NCBI GenBank assembly: GCA_002928735.1
Contig: PERL01000008.1
Coordinates: 62,001 to 126,000, forward strand
Origin: Hyphomicrobium sp.
Lineage (GTDB): Bacteria > Pseudomonadota > Alphaproteobacteria > Rhizobiales > Hyphomicrobiaceae
Length of the DNA: 64,000 nt
Reading direction: 5' to 3'
Under the pieces are notes generated by a model that saw only the letters and a list, made by a program, of their open reading frames with translations, was not told where the DNA came from and made no database searches. This document shows, in pieces, positions 17,358 to 26,321 of the stretch (within the stretch, counting starts at the first letter, position 1; each line of letters starts with the position of its first letter). Both the position numbers and the translations under genes were made by a program.

Positions 17358-18038
17358 ATGATGCCTCCGGCAAAAAGAAAAAGTCCCGCAAAGATTTCGT
17401 CCCCCGGGCCCGCCGACGCTCCCGCGCGTCTGCCCGAGGGTTTCCAATTGATTACCGGTGCCCTTTCCCCCGCCGACCAGAAGGCACTTCTGAGCAAAAT
17501 TAACGATGTGATTTTATCCGCACCTCTGTTTCAGCCCCGGATGCCGCGCACCGGCCAGCCCTTCTCCGTCAAAATGACCAACTGCGGCCCCCTCGGCTGG
17601 GTCTCAGACAAGGAGCGCGGCTACCGATACCAGCCCAACCACCTAGAGACCGGCCACCCCTGGCCCCCCATCCCCGAGCCGCTCCTCGACCTTTGGCGGG
17701 CCCATGCCAACTGCACCGGCCTCCCCGAAGCCTGCCTGATCAACCACTACCCTGCCGGCGCCAAGATGGGCTCCCACCGCGACCAGGACGAGCACGAACC
17801 CCGCGCCCCGGTCCTCTCCGTCTCCCTCGGCGACGAGGCCGTCTTCCACGTCGGCGGACCCAAGCGCTCCGACCCGAAAGTCCGCGTCACGCTGCGCTCC
17901 GGCGACGTCTGCTTGCTCGCCGGCCCCTCCCGCTTCGCCTATCACGGCATCGACCGCATCCTGCCCGGCACCTCAGACCTCATCCCTGGCGGCGGCCGCA
18001 TCAACCTCACGCTGCGGCGCGTGACGCCCTTCGGCTGA
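17358..18038 (+). CDS. alkB: AlkB-type alpha-ketoglutarate-dependent dioxygenase
   Basis: 226 aa. A non-haem iron enzyme that repairs 1-methyladenine and 3-methylcytosine in DNA by oxidative demethylation. The iron ligands are visible as HRDQDE (H and D) and YHGID (H). GRINLTLRR supplies the arginines that bind 2-oxoglutarate, and NHYPAG holds the usual Asn and Tyr. The N-terminal 25 residues are basic and Pro-rich. Two adjacent ATGs (17358, 17361) are possible. Its 3' end overlaps the 3' end of the convergent EamA gene by 32 bases. Confidence 0.93.
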   Translation: MMPPAKRKSPAKISSPGPADAPARLPEGFQLITGALSPADQKALLSKINDVILSAPLFQPRMPRTGQPFSVKMTNCGPLGWVSDKERGYRYQPNHLETGHPWPPIPEPLLDLWRAHANCTGLPEACLINHYPAGAKMGSHRDQDEHEPRAPVLSVSLGDEAVFHVGGPKRSDPKVRVTLRSGDVCLLAGPSRFAYHGIDRILPGTSDLIPGGGRINLTLRRVTPFG

Positions 18039-18933
18039 GCCACGGGCCCAATTGCACAAGCAGAACCGCTGCAATCATCAATCCCGCCCCGGCCCATGAA
18101 ACCGGGCTCAAACGCTCGCCGAGCATCACCGCGCCGGCCGCCGCCGCGAATAAGCTCTCCGCCGACAGGATCACGGCGGCCTCTGGCGGCGTGGTGTGCC
18201 GGATGGCGATTGTGAAAATCGTATAGGTCAAAGCCGTCGAGACCAAGCCGACGAACAGGATCGGCACCGCTGCGTCCTTGAGCCCCGCGAGCGTGGGCCC
18301 TTCAAAAGCAAGCGCCACGCCCGTCGCGACCGCCGCCACCACGGCGAATTGCAGCACCGTATAGGTCAACGGCCTTTGGTAGAAACTGGCCCGCCCCGTA
18401 ATCACGCAGTGCGTCGCCCAGAACAACGCGCTGCCCATCACCAAAAGCTCGCCGGAGCCCAGCCCCCCGATGGTCCCGCCGCCAAGGAGCCATGCCCCCG
18501 CAAACGACAACCCAATCGCCGGCCAAGCAATGCGCGGCGGCACGACCCGCGACCAGATCCACGCGACCAGCGGCGTCAGCACGACATAAAGCGACGTCAA
18601 GAAGCCGGTGTTCGTCACCGAGGCTGTCTTCAGCCCCTCCTGTTGCAGGAAAGCGGCCGCAAGAAACGCCAAACCACACAGAACCGAAATTCGCCCCAGC
18701 CCCGGAGGCAAGGCCTGCGCGCCAGTATTGCGATGTTCGTTGCGATGTTCAAAATACGCAAGCGGCGCCAGGGCAAGCACTGCAAGCAACGACCGCCCCG
18801 CGATGAACGTCCACGGCCCGATATGGGCCATGGCGTCCTTTTGAAAATAAAAGGCCACGCCCCACAGCGCCGCCGCGAACAACAAAACGAAGTCAGCCTG
18901 AAGTCGTGTCAGGCTATTTGCGCCTTTGGTCAT
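18007..18933 (-). CDS. EamA/RhaT-type DMT transporter
   Basis: 308 aa from ATG 18933 (MTKGANSLTRL); upstream in-frame ATGs would extend it further into the neighbouring gene. Ten hydrophobic segments in two EamA halves are visible, starting with FVLLFAAALWGVAFYFQK and ending LSPVSWAGAGLMIAAVLLVQ. Conserved GxxWG and the second-half LGERLSP are seen. The family exports small metabolites, amino acids or amines across the inner membrane; the substrate is unknown. Its start overlaps the stop of the DUF2335 gene by 20 bases, so the two may be cotranscribed, yet its base composition is that of the core chromosome. Confidence 0.88.
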   Translation of the reverse strand: MTKGANSLTRLQADFVLLFAAALWGVAFYFQKDAMAHIGPWTFIAGRSLLAVLALAPLAYFEHRNEHRNTGAQALPPGLGRISVLCGLAFLAAAFLQQEGLKTASVTNTGFLTSLYVVLTPLVAWIWSRVVPPRIAWPAIGLSFAGAWLLGGGTIGGLGSGELLVMGSALFWATHCVITGRASFYQRPLTYTVLQFAVVAAVATGVALAFEGPTLAGLKDAAVPILFVGLVSTALTYTIFTIAIRHTTPPEAAVILSAESLFAAAAGAVMLGERLSPVSWAGAGLMIAAVLLVQLGPWLSRRASRAAA

Positions 18934-19504
18934 CGCTTGTGGGCTCGTCGTTCTCTTCTGGCCGGTTACGGCCATCGATGAACGGTTTAATAACAGCGCC
19001 CAGCACGCTCGCGACAAATAACCCAGAGCCTACGGCAACATGTCCGGCCAACGTCAGTATTGTTCCGGCCGCAACAAGCGATAGAAGAGCCAGCCAACCT
19101 AGCACCAACCCGACTGTGCGATCTCGAAATTCGCCGTCAACAATCTTGTCTAACCGAGCTTCCTGTCGCTCTTGGGCGAATTCAGCCATCCCAACAAGTC
19201 TATCTGAGATGCCCGGACAAACGCGCTCGTAAGCTTCTAAGTGTTTCGGATGGGGTAGCGGCCCGCGGAACACTTCCGCTTGCATAAGCGACACAACGCG
19301 CTCAACAACAGCTGTCTTGCTGCCGTTCCCCTGCCCAATCACCGGCTCAAGGGCTGTTTCAACCTTTGCTCGGATTTCAGCAGAACTAGGCTGCTCTGTC
19401 GTTTGGCTGCGTTTCGCCGTACCCGATTCCGGGTTCTGCGAAGGCAACTTTGCCTTCGCTTGATGCCTCTTCGATCTCTTCATGCGCTTCGCGCAACGCC
19501 TCAT
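18914..19504 (-). CDS. DUF2335 family membrane protein
   Basis: Up to 196 aa; start uncertain (ATG 19504 or 19483). The centre FRGPLPHPKHLEAYERVCPGISDRLVGMAE is the DUF2335 signature region. It is followed by charged helix and two membrane segments (LVLGWLALLSLVAAGTILTL and VGSGLFVASVLGAVI) and an acidic tail. DUF2335 proteins occur in mobile or accessory regions of many proteobacteria; their role is unknown. Its first 119 bases overlap, in another frame, the end of the 105-aa gene upstream. GC content is clearly lower than on either side, suggesting transfer. Confidence 0.75.
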   Translation of the reverse strand: MRRCAKRMKRSKRHQAKAKLPSQNPESGTAKRSQTTEQPSSAEIRAKVETALEPVIGQGNGSKTAVVERVVSLMQAEVFRGPLPHPKHLEAYERVCPGISDRLVGMAEFAQERQEARLDKIVDGEFRDRTVGLVLGWLALLSLVAAGTILTLAGHVAVGSGLFVASVLGAVIKPFIDGRNRPEENDEPTSDDQRRK

Positions 19505-19703
19505 CTAACGCCTTGCCGACACTTTCCCAGGCCTCACGCACAGAGTTGTGTCGAGCCAAAATATCAAGCATTTCGTCAGAGCGATAGGTGAACGGATAAA
19601 TTGTGAAGCCGCGCAAGAACCCGTCAAGTAAGGCAGCGTCGAGTGCACGCTCACAGATACCACCATCACGGGACGTCCTGCGGCTGACGTACCTATTTTT
19701 CAT
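19386..19703 (-). CDS. Small hypothetical protein overlapping the DUF2335 gene
   Basis: 105 aa from ATG 19703 (AGGA 6 bases upstream). It begins MKNRYVSRRTSRDGG, carries a segment LLDGFLRGFTIYPF and has an acidic helical C-terminal half (DEALREAHEEIEEASSEG). No family is recognised. It overlaps the DUF2335 frame by 119 bases, more than usual for coupled genes, so either the DUF2335 start lies inside this gene or one frame is not used. Codon use is less GC-rich than in the neighbours. The gap 19704-19889 before it is AT-rich and empty. Confidence 0.5.
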   Translation of the reverse strand: MKNRYVSRRTSRDGGICERALDAALLDGFLRGFTIYPFTYRSDEMLDILARHNSVREAWESVGKALDEALREAHEEIEEASSEGKVAFAEPGIGYGETQPNDRAA

Positions 19704-19889
19704 GGCTGTCCTGAGGTCTTTTCGAAGCAGTCTCATCTGGTTAACTCATTTCGCGCGCAAATTCTACTATTGACAATTTATCATCGGAGTGATGCGCGAG
19801 GGTCCGATTCGGAGCTCTTAGTTAAGTTTGGATGTAGACTTTAGCAAGACAAGGTTCCGAAACTGTCAACGCAGCGCGACACAAAAGGT

Positions 19890-20582
19890 TCAATTTTCGG
19901 CCTTCGATGGAGGTGTTTCTGTCGTTGCCTCCGGTGGATTCGCTGGTGATGGGCTAGTCTCCTCCGCCTTGCCCGGTTTCGGCCCGCCCTTGGCGGTCAC
20001 GACCACCGCCGGCCGAATGAGCCGCTCGTCGATCACATAGCCCGCCTGATAGACCTGCAGGATCGTCCCGTGCGGCACGTCGGGCTGCTCCACCTGCTGC
20101 ATCGCCTGATGGTAGTGCGGATTGAGAATCTCACCTTCCGGCCAGATGCGCGTAACGCCGTGGCGCTCCAACACGCTCTTCAACTGCCCGTCGATCATGC
20201 TGACGCCTTCAACGAGGGTTGCCAGAGCCGGATCGGCTTCCGCCGCCCCTGCGGGAACAGCCTGCATCGCGCGCTCGAAATTGTCCGCCACGCCGATGAT
20301 GTCGACGGCGAACTTCGAAATCGCAAACTTCGCTGTCTCGATCTTTTCCCGCTCCGTCCGCTTGCGCAGGTTGTCCATATCGGCAACGAGCCGCAGCGTC
20401 TCGGTCTTGGCCTTGGCAAGCTCCTCGCCCGCCTTGGCCAACTCGTCTTGCAACGCGCCGATGATGGCTCTGATCTGATCCGCGCCCTGCTCGGCAGCGG
20501 TGGCGCCGGCTTCCGGTGCAGGCTGTGCCGCGCCGGCGTCGGGCGTGGTGTCGGGATCGGACATGTTTTTGGGATCGGACAT
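19890..20582 (-). CDS. grpE: Nucleotide exchange factor GrpE
   Basis: 230 aa from ATG 20582 (MSDPKNMSDPD); ATG 20564 is an alternative. GrpE releases ADP from DnaK. A disordered acidic/Ala-rich N-terminus leads into the long dimer helix (LRLVADMDNLRKRTEREK). The compact beta domain then shows the family signature NPHYHQAMQQVEQPDVPHGTI-like block and VIDERLIRPAVVVTAKG. The C-terminal 30 residues are low-complexity Pro/Thr/Glu. It lies downstream of hrcA on the same strand, the usual hrcA-grpE pair in this order. Confidence 0.97.
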   Translation of the reverse strand: MSDPKNMSDPDTTPDAGAAQPAPEAGATAAEQGADQIRAIIGALQDELAKAGEELAKAKTETLRLVADMDNLRKRTEREKIETAKFAISKFAVDIIGVADNFERAMQAVPAGAAEADPALATLVEGVSMIDGQLKSVLERHGVTRIWPEGEILNPHYHQAMQQVEQPDVPHGTILQVYQAGYVIDERLIRPAVVVTAKGGPKPGKAEETSPSPANPPEATTETPPSKAEN

Positions 20583-20653
20583 GGGGCTCGATCGCTCTCT
20601 ATCAATTGCGATGTCGGTGGTTGGTCGGGGTATCGGCTGCCGGGCCAAAAAAA

Positions 20654-21700
20654 TCAAGAGATGAGGCGGGATATGATTTTGGCTGTGTAATCGACCATGG
20701 GAATGATGCGCGCATAATTGAGGCGTGTGGGGCCGATGACCCCCAGCACACCGACGACCTTGCGCGAATGATTGTGGAACGGCGCCACGATCAGCGACGA
20801 TCCCGACATCGAAAACAGTTTGTTCTCCGATCCGATGAAGATCCGGACACCCTCGCCGCCTTCGGCCAGCCCAAGGATCTGCGACAACTCCGTCTTCGAT
20901 TCCAGATCATCGAATAACTGCCGGATCCGCTCCAGGTCCTCAATGGCCGTGAGATCTTTCAAAAGGTTCGATTGCCCGCGCACGATCAGGCTCTGCCGGT
21001 CATCCAGCGCGCCCGACCATTCCGCCAAGCCCGCCGTCACGACTTTCTGCGTCAGCCCGTCCAGTTCGGCCTTGGCATTCGCCAACTCAGATTCGATCCG
21101 CTGCCGCGCCTCGCTGATGGTGAGCCCGCGAATGTGCGCATTCAGATAGTTCGCCGCCTCGATCAGCGCGGTCGCCGACACGCCCGGCGGCAGATTGATG
21201 ATACGGTTCTCCACGTCGCCATCCTCGCTGACGAGGATGGCGAGCGCCTTCGTCGGCTCCAGCGGCACGAATTCGACCTGCTTCAGCCGCGACACCTGCT
21301 TTTCCGCCAGCACAACCCCGGCGCAATGCGACAGGCCGGAGATCATGTCCCCCGCCTCGCCCAGCACCTTGTCGAGCGAGGTCGAGCGGCTCGCCGCAAT
21401 CTGCGCCTCGATCTGTTTCCGCTCATCCTCCGTCAGCGCCCCGGTCTCCAACAGACCATCGACGAACATCCTGAGCCCTGTCTGCGTCGGCAGACGCCCG
21501 GCCGATGTGTGTGGCGCATAGATCAGCCCCAGCTCCTCCAGGTCCGCCATCACGTTGCGGATCGAAGCCGGCGATAGATGGAGCGGCAACACGCGCGACA
21601 GATTGCGCGACCCCACGGGGTCGCCGGTGGAGAGGTAGCTCTCCACGATTTGACGCAGAATGGCGCGGGAGCGGTCGTTGAGCTTGACGATTTCGGACAT
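20654..21700 (-). CDS. hrcA: Heat-inducible transcription repressor HrcA
   Basis: 348 aa from ATG 21700 (MSEIVKLND); the upstream extension of the frame is not family-like. HrcA binds CIRCE elements and represses groE-type operons until heat stress. The N-terminal winged helix ([21 protein letters not shown], then [13 protein letters not shown]) and the GAF-like core, ending [20 protein letters not shown], are complete. No CIRCE sequence was found in this window, so its targets lie elsewhere. It is divergent from rph, with a 205-base shared promoter gap. Confidence 0.97.
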   Translation of the reverse strand: MSEIVKLNDRSRAILRQIVESYLSTGDPVGSRNLSRVLPLHLSPASIRNVMADLEELGLIYAPHTSAGRLPTQTGLRMFVDGLLETGALTEDERKQIEAQIAASRSTSLDKVLGEAGDMISGLSHCAGVVLAEKQVSRLKQVEFVPLEPTKALAILVSEDGDVENRIINLPPGVSATALIEAANYLNAHIRGLTISEARQRIESELANAKAELDGLTQKVVTAGLAEWSGALDDRQSLIVRGQSNLLKDLTAIEDLERIRQLFDDLESKTELSQILGLAEGGEGVRIFIGSENKLFSMSGSSLIVAPFHNHSRKVVGVLGVIGPTRLNYARIIPMVDYTAKIISRLIS

Positions 21701-21905
21701 CGGCTTTCTGAGCGCGGGGGCAAAGGGTGGCAGCTCCCGCTTATGGCACGAATGTAGGAACGCCGGGGGTGTTCCGTCAAACGCCCCCCCCCTCTCTCCT
21801 CGCCCGCGCTGAAAGGGTCTGGCCTTAAGCCGTCCACGGTTGCGCCCGCCATGCCCCCGGACTAGGGTCGCGCCGAAATCCACAAATCAAAGGCAAACAC
21901 CCTCC

Positions 21906-22619
21906 ATGCGCCCCTCCAAACGTCAGCCCGACGAGCTCCGCCGTGTCTCCATCGAACGCGCGGTCTCCATGCACGCGGAGGGCTCCTGCCTCATCAAGTT
22001 CGGCAACACCCACGTGGTGTGCATGGCGAGCCTCGAAGAGCGCGTCCCGCCGTGGCTGAAGGGTCAGGGCCGCGGTTGGGTCACGGCGGAGTATTCTATG
22101 CTCCCGCGCGCCACCTCCGAACGTACCCGCCGCGAAGTCACATCCGGCCACCCCTCCGGACGCACCCAGGAAATCCAGCGCCTCATCGGTCGCGCGCTCC
22201 GCGCCGTCGTCGATCTTCAAAAGCTCGGCGAACGCCAGATCACCGTCGACTGCGACGTCATTCAAGCCGACGGTGGCACGCGCACCGCCGCTATCACCGG
22301 CGCTTGGGTCGCCCTCCATGACTGCATCCAGTGGATGAAAGTCCGCGACATGGTGAAGGATGGAGTCCTGCGCGATCAGGTCGCCGCCGTCTCCTGCGGC
22401 CTCTACCGCGGCACACCCGTCCTCGACCTTGACTACGCGGAAGATTCCAACGCCGACGCCGACAGCAATTTCGTCATGACCGGCGCCGGTGGCATCGTCG
22501 AAGTCCAAGGCACCGCCGAAACCACCGCCTTCTCGCAAGAGAGCTTCGACAGCCTCATGGTGCTCGCCCGCAAAGGCATCTCCGAACTCGTCCAGCTCCA
22601 GAAGATCACAGTCGCCTGA
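21906..22619 (+). CDS. rph: Ribonuclease PH
   Basis: 237 aa from ATG 21906 ([12 protein letters not shown]). A phosphorolytic 3'-5' exoribonuclease that trims tRNA 3' ends. Typical blocks are seen: [33 protein letters not shown] for phosphate and RNA contact, [17 protein letters not shown] in the active site and the C-terminal [11 protein letters not shown]. Length is standard. It is the first gene of rph-rdgB-hemW, a known arrangement; a dispersed palindromic repeat lies between it and rdgB. Confidence 0.98.
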   Translation: MRPSKRQPDELRRVSIERAVSMHAEGSCLIKFGNTHVVCMASLEERVPPWLKGQGRGWVTAEYSMLPRATSERTRREVTSGHPSGRTQEIQRLIGRALRAVVDLQKLGERQITVDCDVIQADGGTRTAAITGAWVALHDCIQWMKVRDMVKDGVLRDQVAAVSCGLYRGTPVLDLDYAEDSNADADSNFVMTGAGGIVEVQGTAETTAFSQESFDSLMVLARKGISELVQLQKITVA

Positions 22620-22622
22620 AAT

Positions 22623-22663
22623 CCCCTCTCCCCGCGCGCGGGGAGAGGGCTAGGGTGAGGGGC
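22623..22663. repeat. Dispersed palindromic repeat, copy 1
   Basis: A perfect 26-bp palindrome with arms CCCTCTCCCCGCG / CGCGGGGAGAGGG (22624-22649), followed by CTAGGGTGAGGGGC. The same unit recurs at 46391-46434 and 61537-61580, always between genes. It is of the REP-like CCCTCTCCC type common in alphaproteobacteria; it can fold in RNA but has no U-tract. Confidence 0.85.
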
Positions 22664-22725
22664 AGCAGAGCTGTGAGGGGCAGCATCCGCACTGCAATCT
22701 GCTCCTCGACCCGCACGGAGTCTCA

Positions 22726-23601
22726 ATGCGCACCCTCACACTCGGAACAAAACTTGTCGTCGCCAGCCACAACAAGGGCAAGGTCTGGGAGATCAACCAG
22801 CTGATCGCGCCCTATGGCCTCGAAGCCGTCTCCGCCGGTGCGCTGGGGCTCGAAGAACCCGACGAAACCGAACCCACCTTCGAGGGCAACGCCAAACTGA
22901 AAGCGCTGGCGGCAGCCAAAGGCGCCGACCTTCCCGCGCTCGCCGATGATAGCGGCCTCGAAGTGGAATGCCTCGGCGGCGCGCCCGGAATTTTCTCCGC
23001 GCGCTGGGCCGGTCCGCAAAAAGATTTCGGCCTCGCCATGGAAAAGGTGGCCAAGGAAATCACGGCGCGCCACGGCTGGGCCGCCCCGGGTCCCCGCGCC
23101 AATTTTATCTCCGTCCTCTGCCTCGCCTGGCCCGATGGCGAAACCGCCACCTTCGAAGGAAAGGTCTTCGGCCGCCTCGTCTGGCCCCCGCGCGGCGGCA
23201 ACGGCTTCGGCTACGATCCAATGTTCGTCCCCGATGGCCACGACCTCACCTTCGGCGAAATGGAACCGGCCGGCAAATACGCCATCTCCCACCGCACCCG
23301 CGCCTTCGACGCTTTCCGCAAATCAGCTTTGGGCGATCTCTCCGCCGAGCCGGTCAAACCCAACGCCGAACGCGACGCCGCCGGCCTCCACGCCGCGGCC
23401 GCGAACATCTCGACACGCGACGAACTCAAGACCTTCGTGAAATACTTGAGCGCCGATCTCGAACGCCGCGGCCAGCCGCGCGTCAATCTCGGCACGCTCA
23501 TGGTCGCCCTCGAAGATTCGGTTGGCGAAAAATCCGACGAACCGCGCTGGCGCACGCTCGCCAAAGCGCTCCTCGCCGCAACCGAGGCCAAACAGCCGTG
23601 A
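22726..23601 (+). CDS. rdgB: Non-canonical purine NTP pyrophosphatase with extra C-terminal domain
   Basis: 291 aa, compared with about 200 for the family. Residues 1 to about 200 are RdgB/HAM1: VVASHNKGK at the N-terminus, ALADDSGLEVECLGGAPGIFSARW for metal and substrate, GNGFGYDPMFVP and SHRTRAF. It hydrolyses ITP, dITP and XTP to keep them out of nucleic acids. Residues about 205-291 add a second unit (STRDELKTFVKYLSADLE, then LGTLMVALEDSV) that resembles a DUF7660-type domain. The tail reads through in frame to the stop, which overlaps the hemW start by 4 bases, so it is not an accident of annotation. Confidence 0.93.
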   Translation: MRTLTLGTKLVVASHNKGKVWEINQLIAPYGLEAVSAGALGLEEPDETEPTFEGNAKLKALAAAKGADLPALADDSGLEVECLGGAPGIFSARWAGPQKDFGLAMEKVAKEITARHGWAAPGPRANFISVLCLAWPDGETATFEGKVFGRLVWPPRGGNGFGYDPMFVPDGHDLTFGEMEPAGKYAISHRTRAFDAFRKSALGDLSAEPVKPNAERDAAGLHAAAANISTRDELKTFVKYLSADLERRGQPRVNLGTLMVALEDSVGEKSDEPRWRTLAKALLAATEAKQP

Positions 23602-24908
23602 CCCTGCTCCCAGAGCGGCTCGACGCGGACAAACTGTTCGGCGTCTACATCCACTGGCCCTTCTGCGCCCAAAAATGCCCCTACTGCGACTTCAACAGCC
23701 ATGTCCGTTTCGGCGGCTGGGATGAAGCTCGCTTCCTTGCCGCCTACCTCCGCGAACTCGACGAGGTGAAAGCGCGCATCGGCCGGCAGGAGGTCTATTC
23801 GATCTTCTTCGGCGGCGGCACGCCCTCGCTCATGCAGCCGGCAACGGTCGCGGCCATCCTCGACCACATCGCAAAACTCTGGCCGATCCAATCCGGCGCC
23901 GAAATCACGCTCGAAGCTAATCCCAACAGCGTCGAAGCCGAACGCTTCGCCGGCTACCGCTCAGCCGGCGTCAACCGCGTCTCCATCGGCGTGCAGTCGT
24001 TGCGCGATGACGAACTCAAACGTCTCGGCCGCCTGCACTCCGTCGCCGAGGCCCGCACCGCCATCGACATCGCGCGCCGCACCTTCGACCGCTTCACCTT
24101 CGACCTGATCTACGCCCGCCCCGGCCAAACGCTCGACGGTTGGCGCACCGAATTGACCGAAGCCCTTGCCATGGGTAGCGATCATCTCTCGCTCTACCAA
24201 CTCACCATCGAGCCCGACACGCCCTTCGCCGAACTCCACGCGCGCGGCAAACTCATCATCCCCGATCCCGACGCCGCCCTCGATCTCTACGCGCTGACCC
24301 AAGGCATGACGGCCGCCGCCGGCCTCCCCGCTTATGAAATCTCCAACCACGCCCGCCCCGGTCAGGAAAGCCGCCACAACCTGCTCTACTGGCGCTACGG
24401 CGCCTACGCCGGTATCGGGCCTGGCGCCCACGGCCGCCTTGTCCTTCCCGATGGCACCCGCATGGCTATGGCCACCGAACGCAATCCCGAGCGCTGGGCC
24501 GAACGCGTCGAAACCACTGGTCACGGCTTCACCGACGAAACACCGCTCTCCGCCGAAGAGCAGGCCGACGAAATGCTGCTGATGGGCCTGCGCCTCACCG
24601 AAGGCATCGACCTCGATGCCATGGCCCGTCGCTTCGGCTTCGCCCCCTCCGCCGCCGAAGTCGCTGACCTTGAACAGATGGGCCTGATTGAAATTCTGCC
24701 CTCTGAGCCGCACGACCCCGACATCATCCGCGCCTGCGTTGGCCCCGGCATGCCCCCCGCCGCGAACACGCCCTACGCGCCCCGCCACCCCACCATCCGC
24801 GCCATCGGCCACGGCCGCTTCGTCCTCAATGAACTCGTCCGCCGCCTCTCGCTCAAAACAGAGCCCGTCGCAGCCCCCGTAAACACGGCTGCAACACTTC
24901 GCACGTAG
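23598..24908 (+). CDS. hemW: Radical SAM heme chaperone HemW
   Basis: 436 aa from GTG 23598, overlapping the rdgB stop as GTGA. The radical-SAM cysteines are in CAQKCPYCDFN; GGGTPSLM and LEANPNSVE are the SAM-binding motifs, SRHNLLYWRYGAYAGIGPGAHG is the HemW region, and the C-terminal HemN-type wing follows. The protein resembles coproporphyrinogen III oxidase HemN but lacks its fourth N-terminal cysteine pattern; the HemW subgroup transfers haem to respiratory enzymes. Length and position after rdgB are as in related genomes. Confidence 0.95.
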   Translation: MTLLPERLDADKLFGVYIHWPFCAQKCPYCDFNSHVRFGGWDEARFLAAYLRELDEVKARIGRQEVYSIFFGGGTPSLMQPATVAAILDHIAKLWPIQSGAEITLEANPNSVEAERFAGYRSAGVNRVSIGVQSLRDDELKRLGRLHSVAEARTAIDIARRTFDRFTFDLIYARPGQTLDGWRTELTEALAMGSDHLSLYQLTIEPDTPFAELHARGKLIIPDPDAALDLYALTQGMTAAAGLPAYEISNHARPGQESRHNLLYWRYGAYAGIGPGAHGRLVLPDGTRMAMATERNPERWAERVETTGHGFTDETPLSAEEQADEMLLMGLRLTEGIDLDAMARRFGFAPSAAEVADLEQMGLIEILPSEPHDPDIIRACVGPGMPPAANTPYAPRHPTIRAIGHGRFVLNELVRRLSLKTEPVAAPVNTAATLRT

Positions 24909-24942
24909 ACACGCGCCCTAGCCCCAGATATTCAGCGCCCCG

Positions 24943-25524
24943 ATGATGAGATCGCTTTACGATTGGATGATGCGCCAGGCCGCCAGCGAGCGGGCACCCA
25001 CGGCGTTGTTCTGGGTCTCGTTCATCGAAAGCTCGGTCTTCCCCATCCCACCCGACGTCATGCTGATCCCGATGGCCATCGCCAATCGGCTGAAAGCCTG
25101 GTGGTACGCGACCATCGCCACCATCGGCTCGGTGCTCGGTGGTCTTCTTGGCTACGCGATCGGCTACTTTCTCTTCGATATGGTCGGCCAGCCGATCCTG
25201 AGCTTCTACGGCTACGGCGACAAATTCCAGGAATTCGCCGCCCAGTATAACGAATATGGCGCCTGGATCGTCTTCATGGCGGGCCTGACGCCCTTCCCCT
25301 TCAAGGTCATCACCATCGCCAGCGGCACCACGTCGATGAACATCTTCGTGTTCTTGCTGGCGAGCATCGTCGGCCGCGCCTCGCGCTTCTTCGCCGTCGC
25401 AGCCCTGCTGTACTTCTTCGGTCAGCCGATCCGCGAATTCATCGAGCGCTACTTTGGCATCCTCACGGTGCTCTTCTTCGTATTGCTCGTCGGTGGCTTT
25501 GCCGCCGTGAAGTTCCTATTCTAG
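24943..25524 (+). CDS. YqaA/DedA-type (VTT domain) membrane protein
   Basis: 193 aa with about five hydrophobic segments. The pattern SFIESSVFPIPPDVMLIPMAI, then GSVLGGLLGYAIGYFLF and AGLTPFPFKVITIASG, is that of the YqaA branch of the SNARE-associated/VTT family. DedA-like proteins are implicated in lipid scrambling and envelope homeostasis. ATG 24943 or 24946 may be the start. It lies 34 bases after hemW and 23 bases before dsbB on the same strand, so a shared transcript is likely. Confidence 0.9.
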   Translation: MMRSLYDWMMRQAASERAPTALFWVSFIESSVFPIPPDVMLIPMAIANRLKAWWYATIATIGSVLGGLLGYAIGYFLFDMVGQPILSFYGYGDKFQEFAAQYNEYGAWIVFMAGLTPFPFKVITIASGTTSMNIFVFLLASIVGRASRFFAVAALLYFFGQPIREFIERYFGILTVLFFVLLVGGFAAVKFLF

Positions 25525-25547
25525 CGGGTCGCCGCCTGCGCGAGGAC

Positions 25548-26081
25548 ATGCCGATGCTGGACACGAAGATCCGCCCCGACAGTGCCGACGCCTACCGCTT
25601 GGGTGGCCTCGCACTGGTGATCTCCACCGGGATCATCCTGACCGCCCTCGGCTTCGAATACCTCGGCGGCTACGCCCCCTGCCCGCTCTGCCTCATGCAG
25701 CGCTACGCCTTCTACGCCGGCATTCCGCTGACCTTCGCCGCCATGGCGCTCGCGGCCGAACGCCCCCGCTGGGCCGCCCTCCTCTTCTTCGCCGTCGCCC
25801 TCGCCTACCTCGCCAACGCCGGCCTTGCCACCTACCACGCCGGCGTCGAATGGCACTTCTGGCCCGGCCCCGACACCTGCGCGGCGGCCCAAGCTCTGCC
25901 GACGACCCCCGCCGATCTCCTCAAAGGCCTGGAGAGCGCCCGCGTCGTCCGCTGTGACGAGGCCACCTGGCGCCTCTTCGGCCTCTCGTTTGCTGGCTGG
26001 AATGTCCTCATCTGTCTGGCGCTGTTCGCAATTTGCCTACAGGCCGCCTTTGCCGCGTCGGCCCGCGACCAAAAAATCTAG
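25548..26081 (+). CDS. dsbB: Disulfide bond formation protein DsbB
   Basis: 177 aa with four membrane segments. The first periplasmic loop has CPLCLMQR (the CxxC pair that passes electrons to quinone), and the second loop has DTCAAA and VVRCDEATW, the pair that oxidises DsbA. LSFAGWNVL in the fourth segment is also conserved. Start ATG 25548 or ATG 25554 (better spacing from GAGG). No DsbA is in the window. It ends a same-strand run that began with rph. Confidence 0.93.
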   Translation: MPMLDTKIRPDSADAYRLGGLALVISTGIILTALGFEYLGGYAPCPLCLMQRYAFYAGIPLTFAAMALAAERPRWAALLFFAVALAYLANAGLATYHAGVEWHFWPGPDTCAAAQALPTTPADLLKGLESARVVRCDEATWRLFGLSFAGWNVLICLALFAICLQAAFAASARDQKI

Positions 26082-26321
26082 GCCAAACAAGAGATTGTAA
26101 AATGCTCGCAACGATTTAAGCGAGCCCACCCCACCTATGCGGCGGGGAGAACTCTCCATGAACAGATTGCAAGCGAATTTCCTTGGATAGGACCCGTCTC
26201 CGCCATTTTTGCGCCTGAGTGTGGCAGTTAATTCACACCAAGCGCGGAACACAAACGGAACGCAGCATCTTCGGACAAAGCCTCCAAACAGTTCCAAAGC
26301 GGTGTGAAGGAGTGGTCGTGT

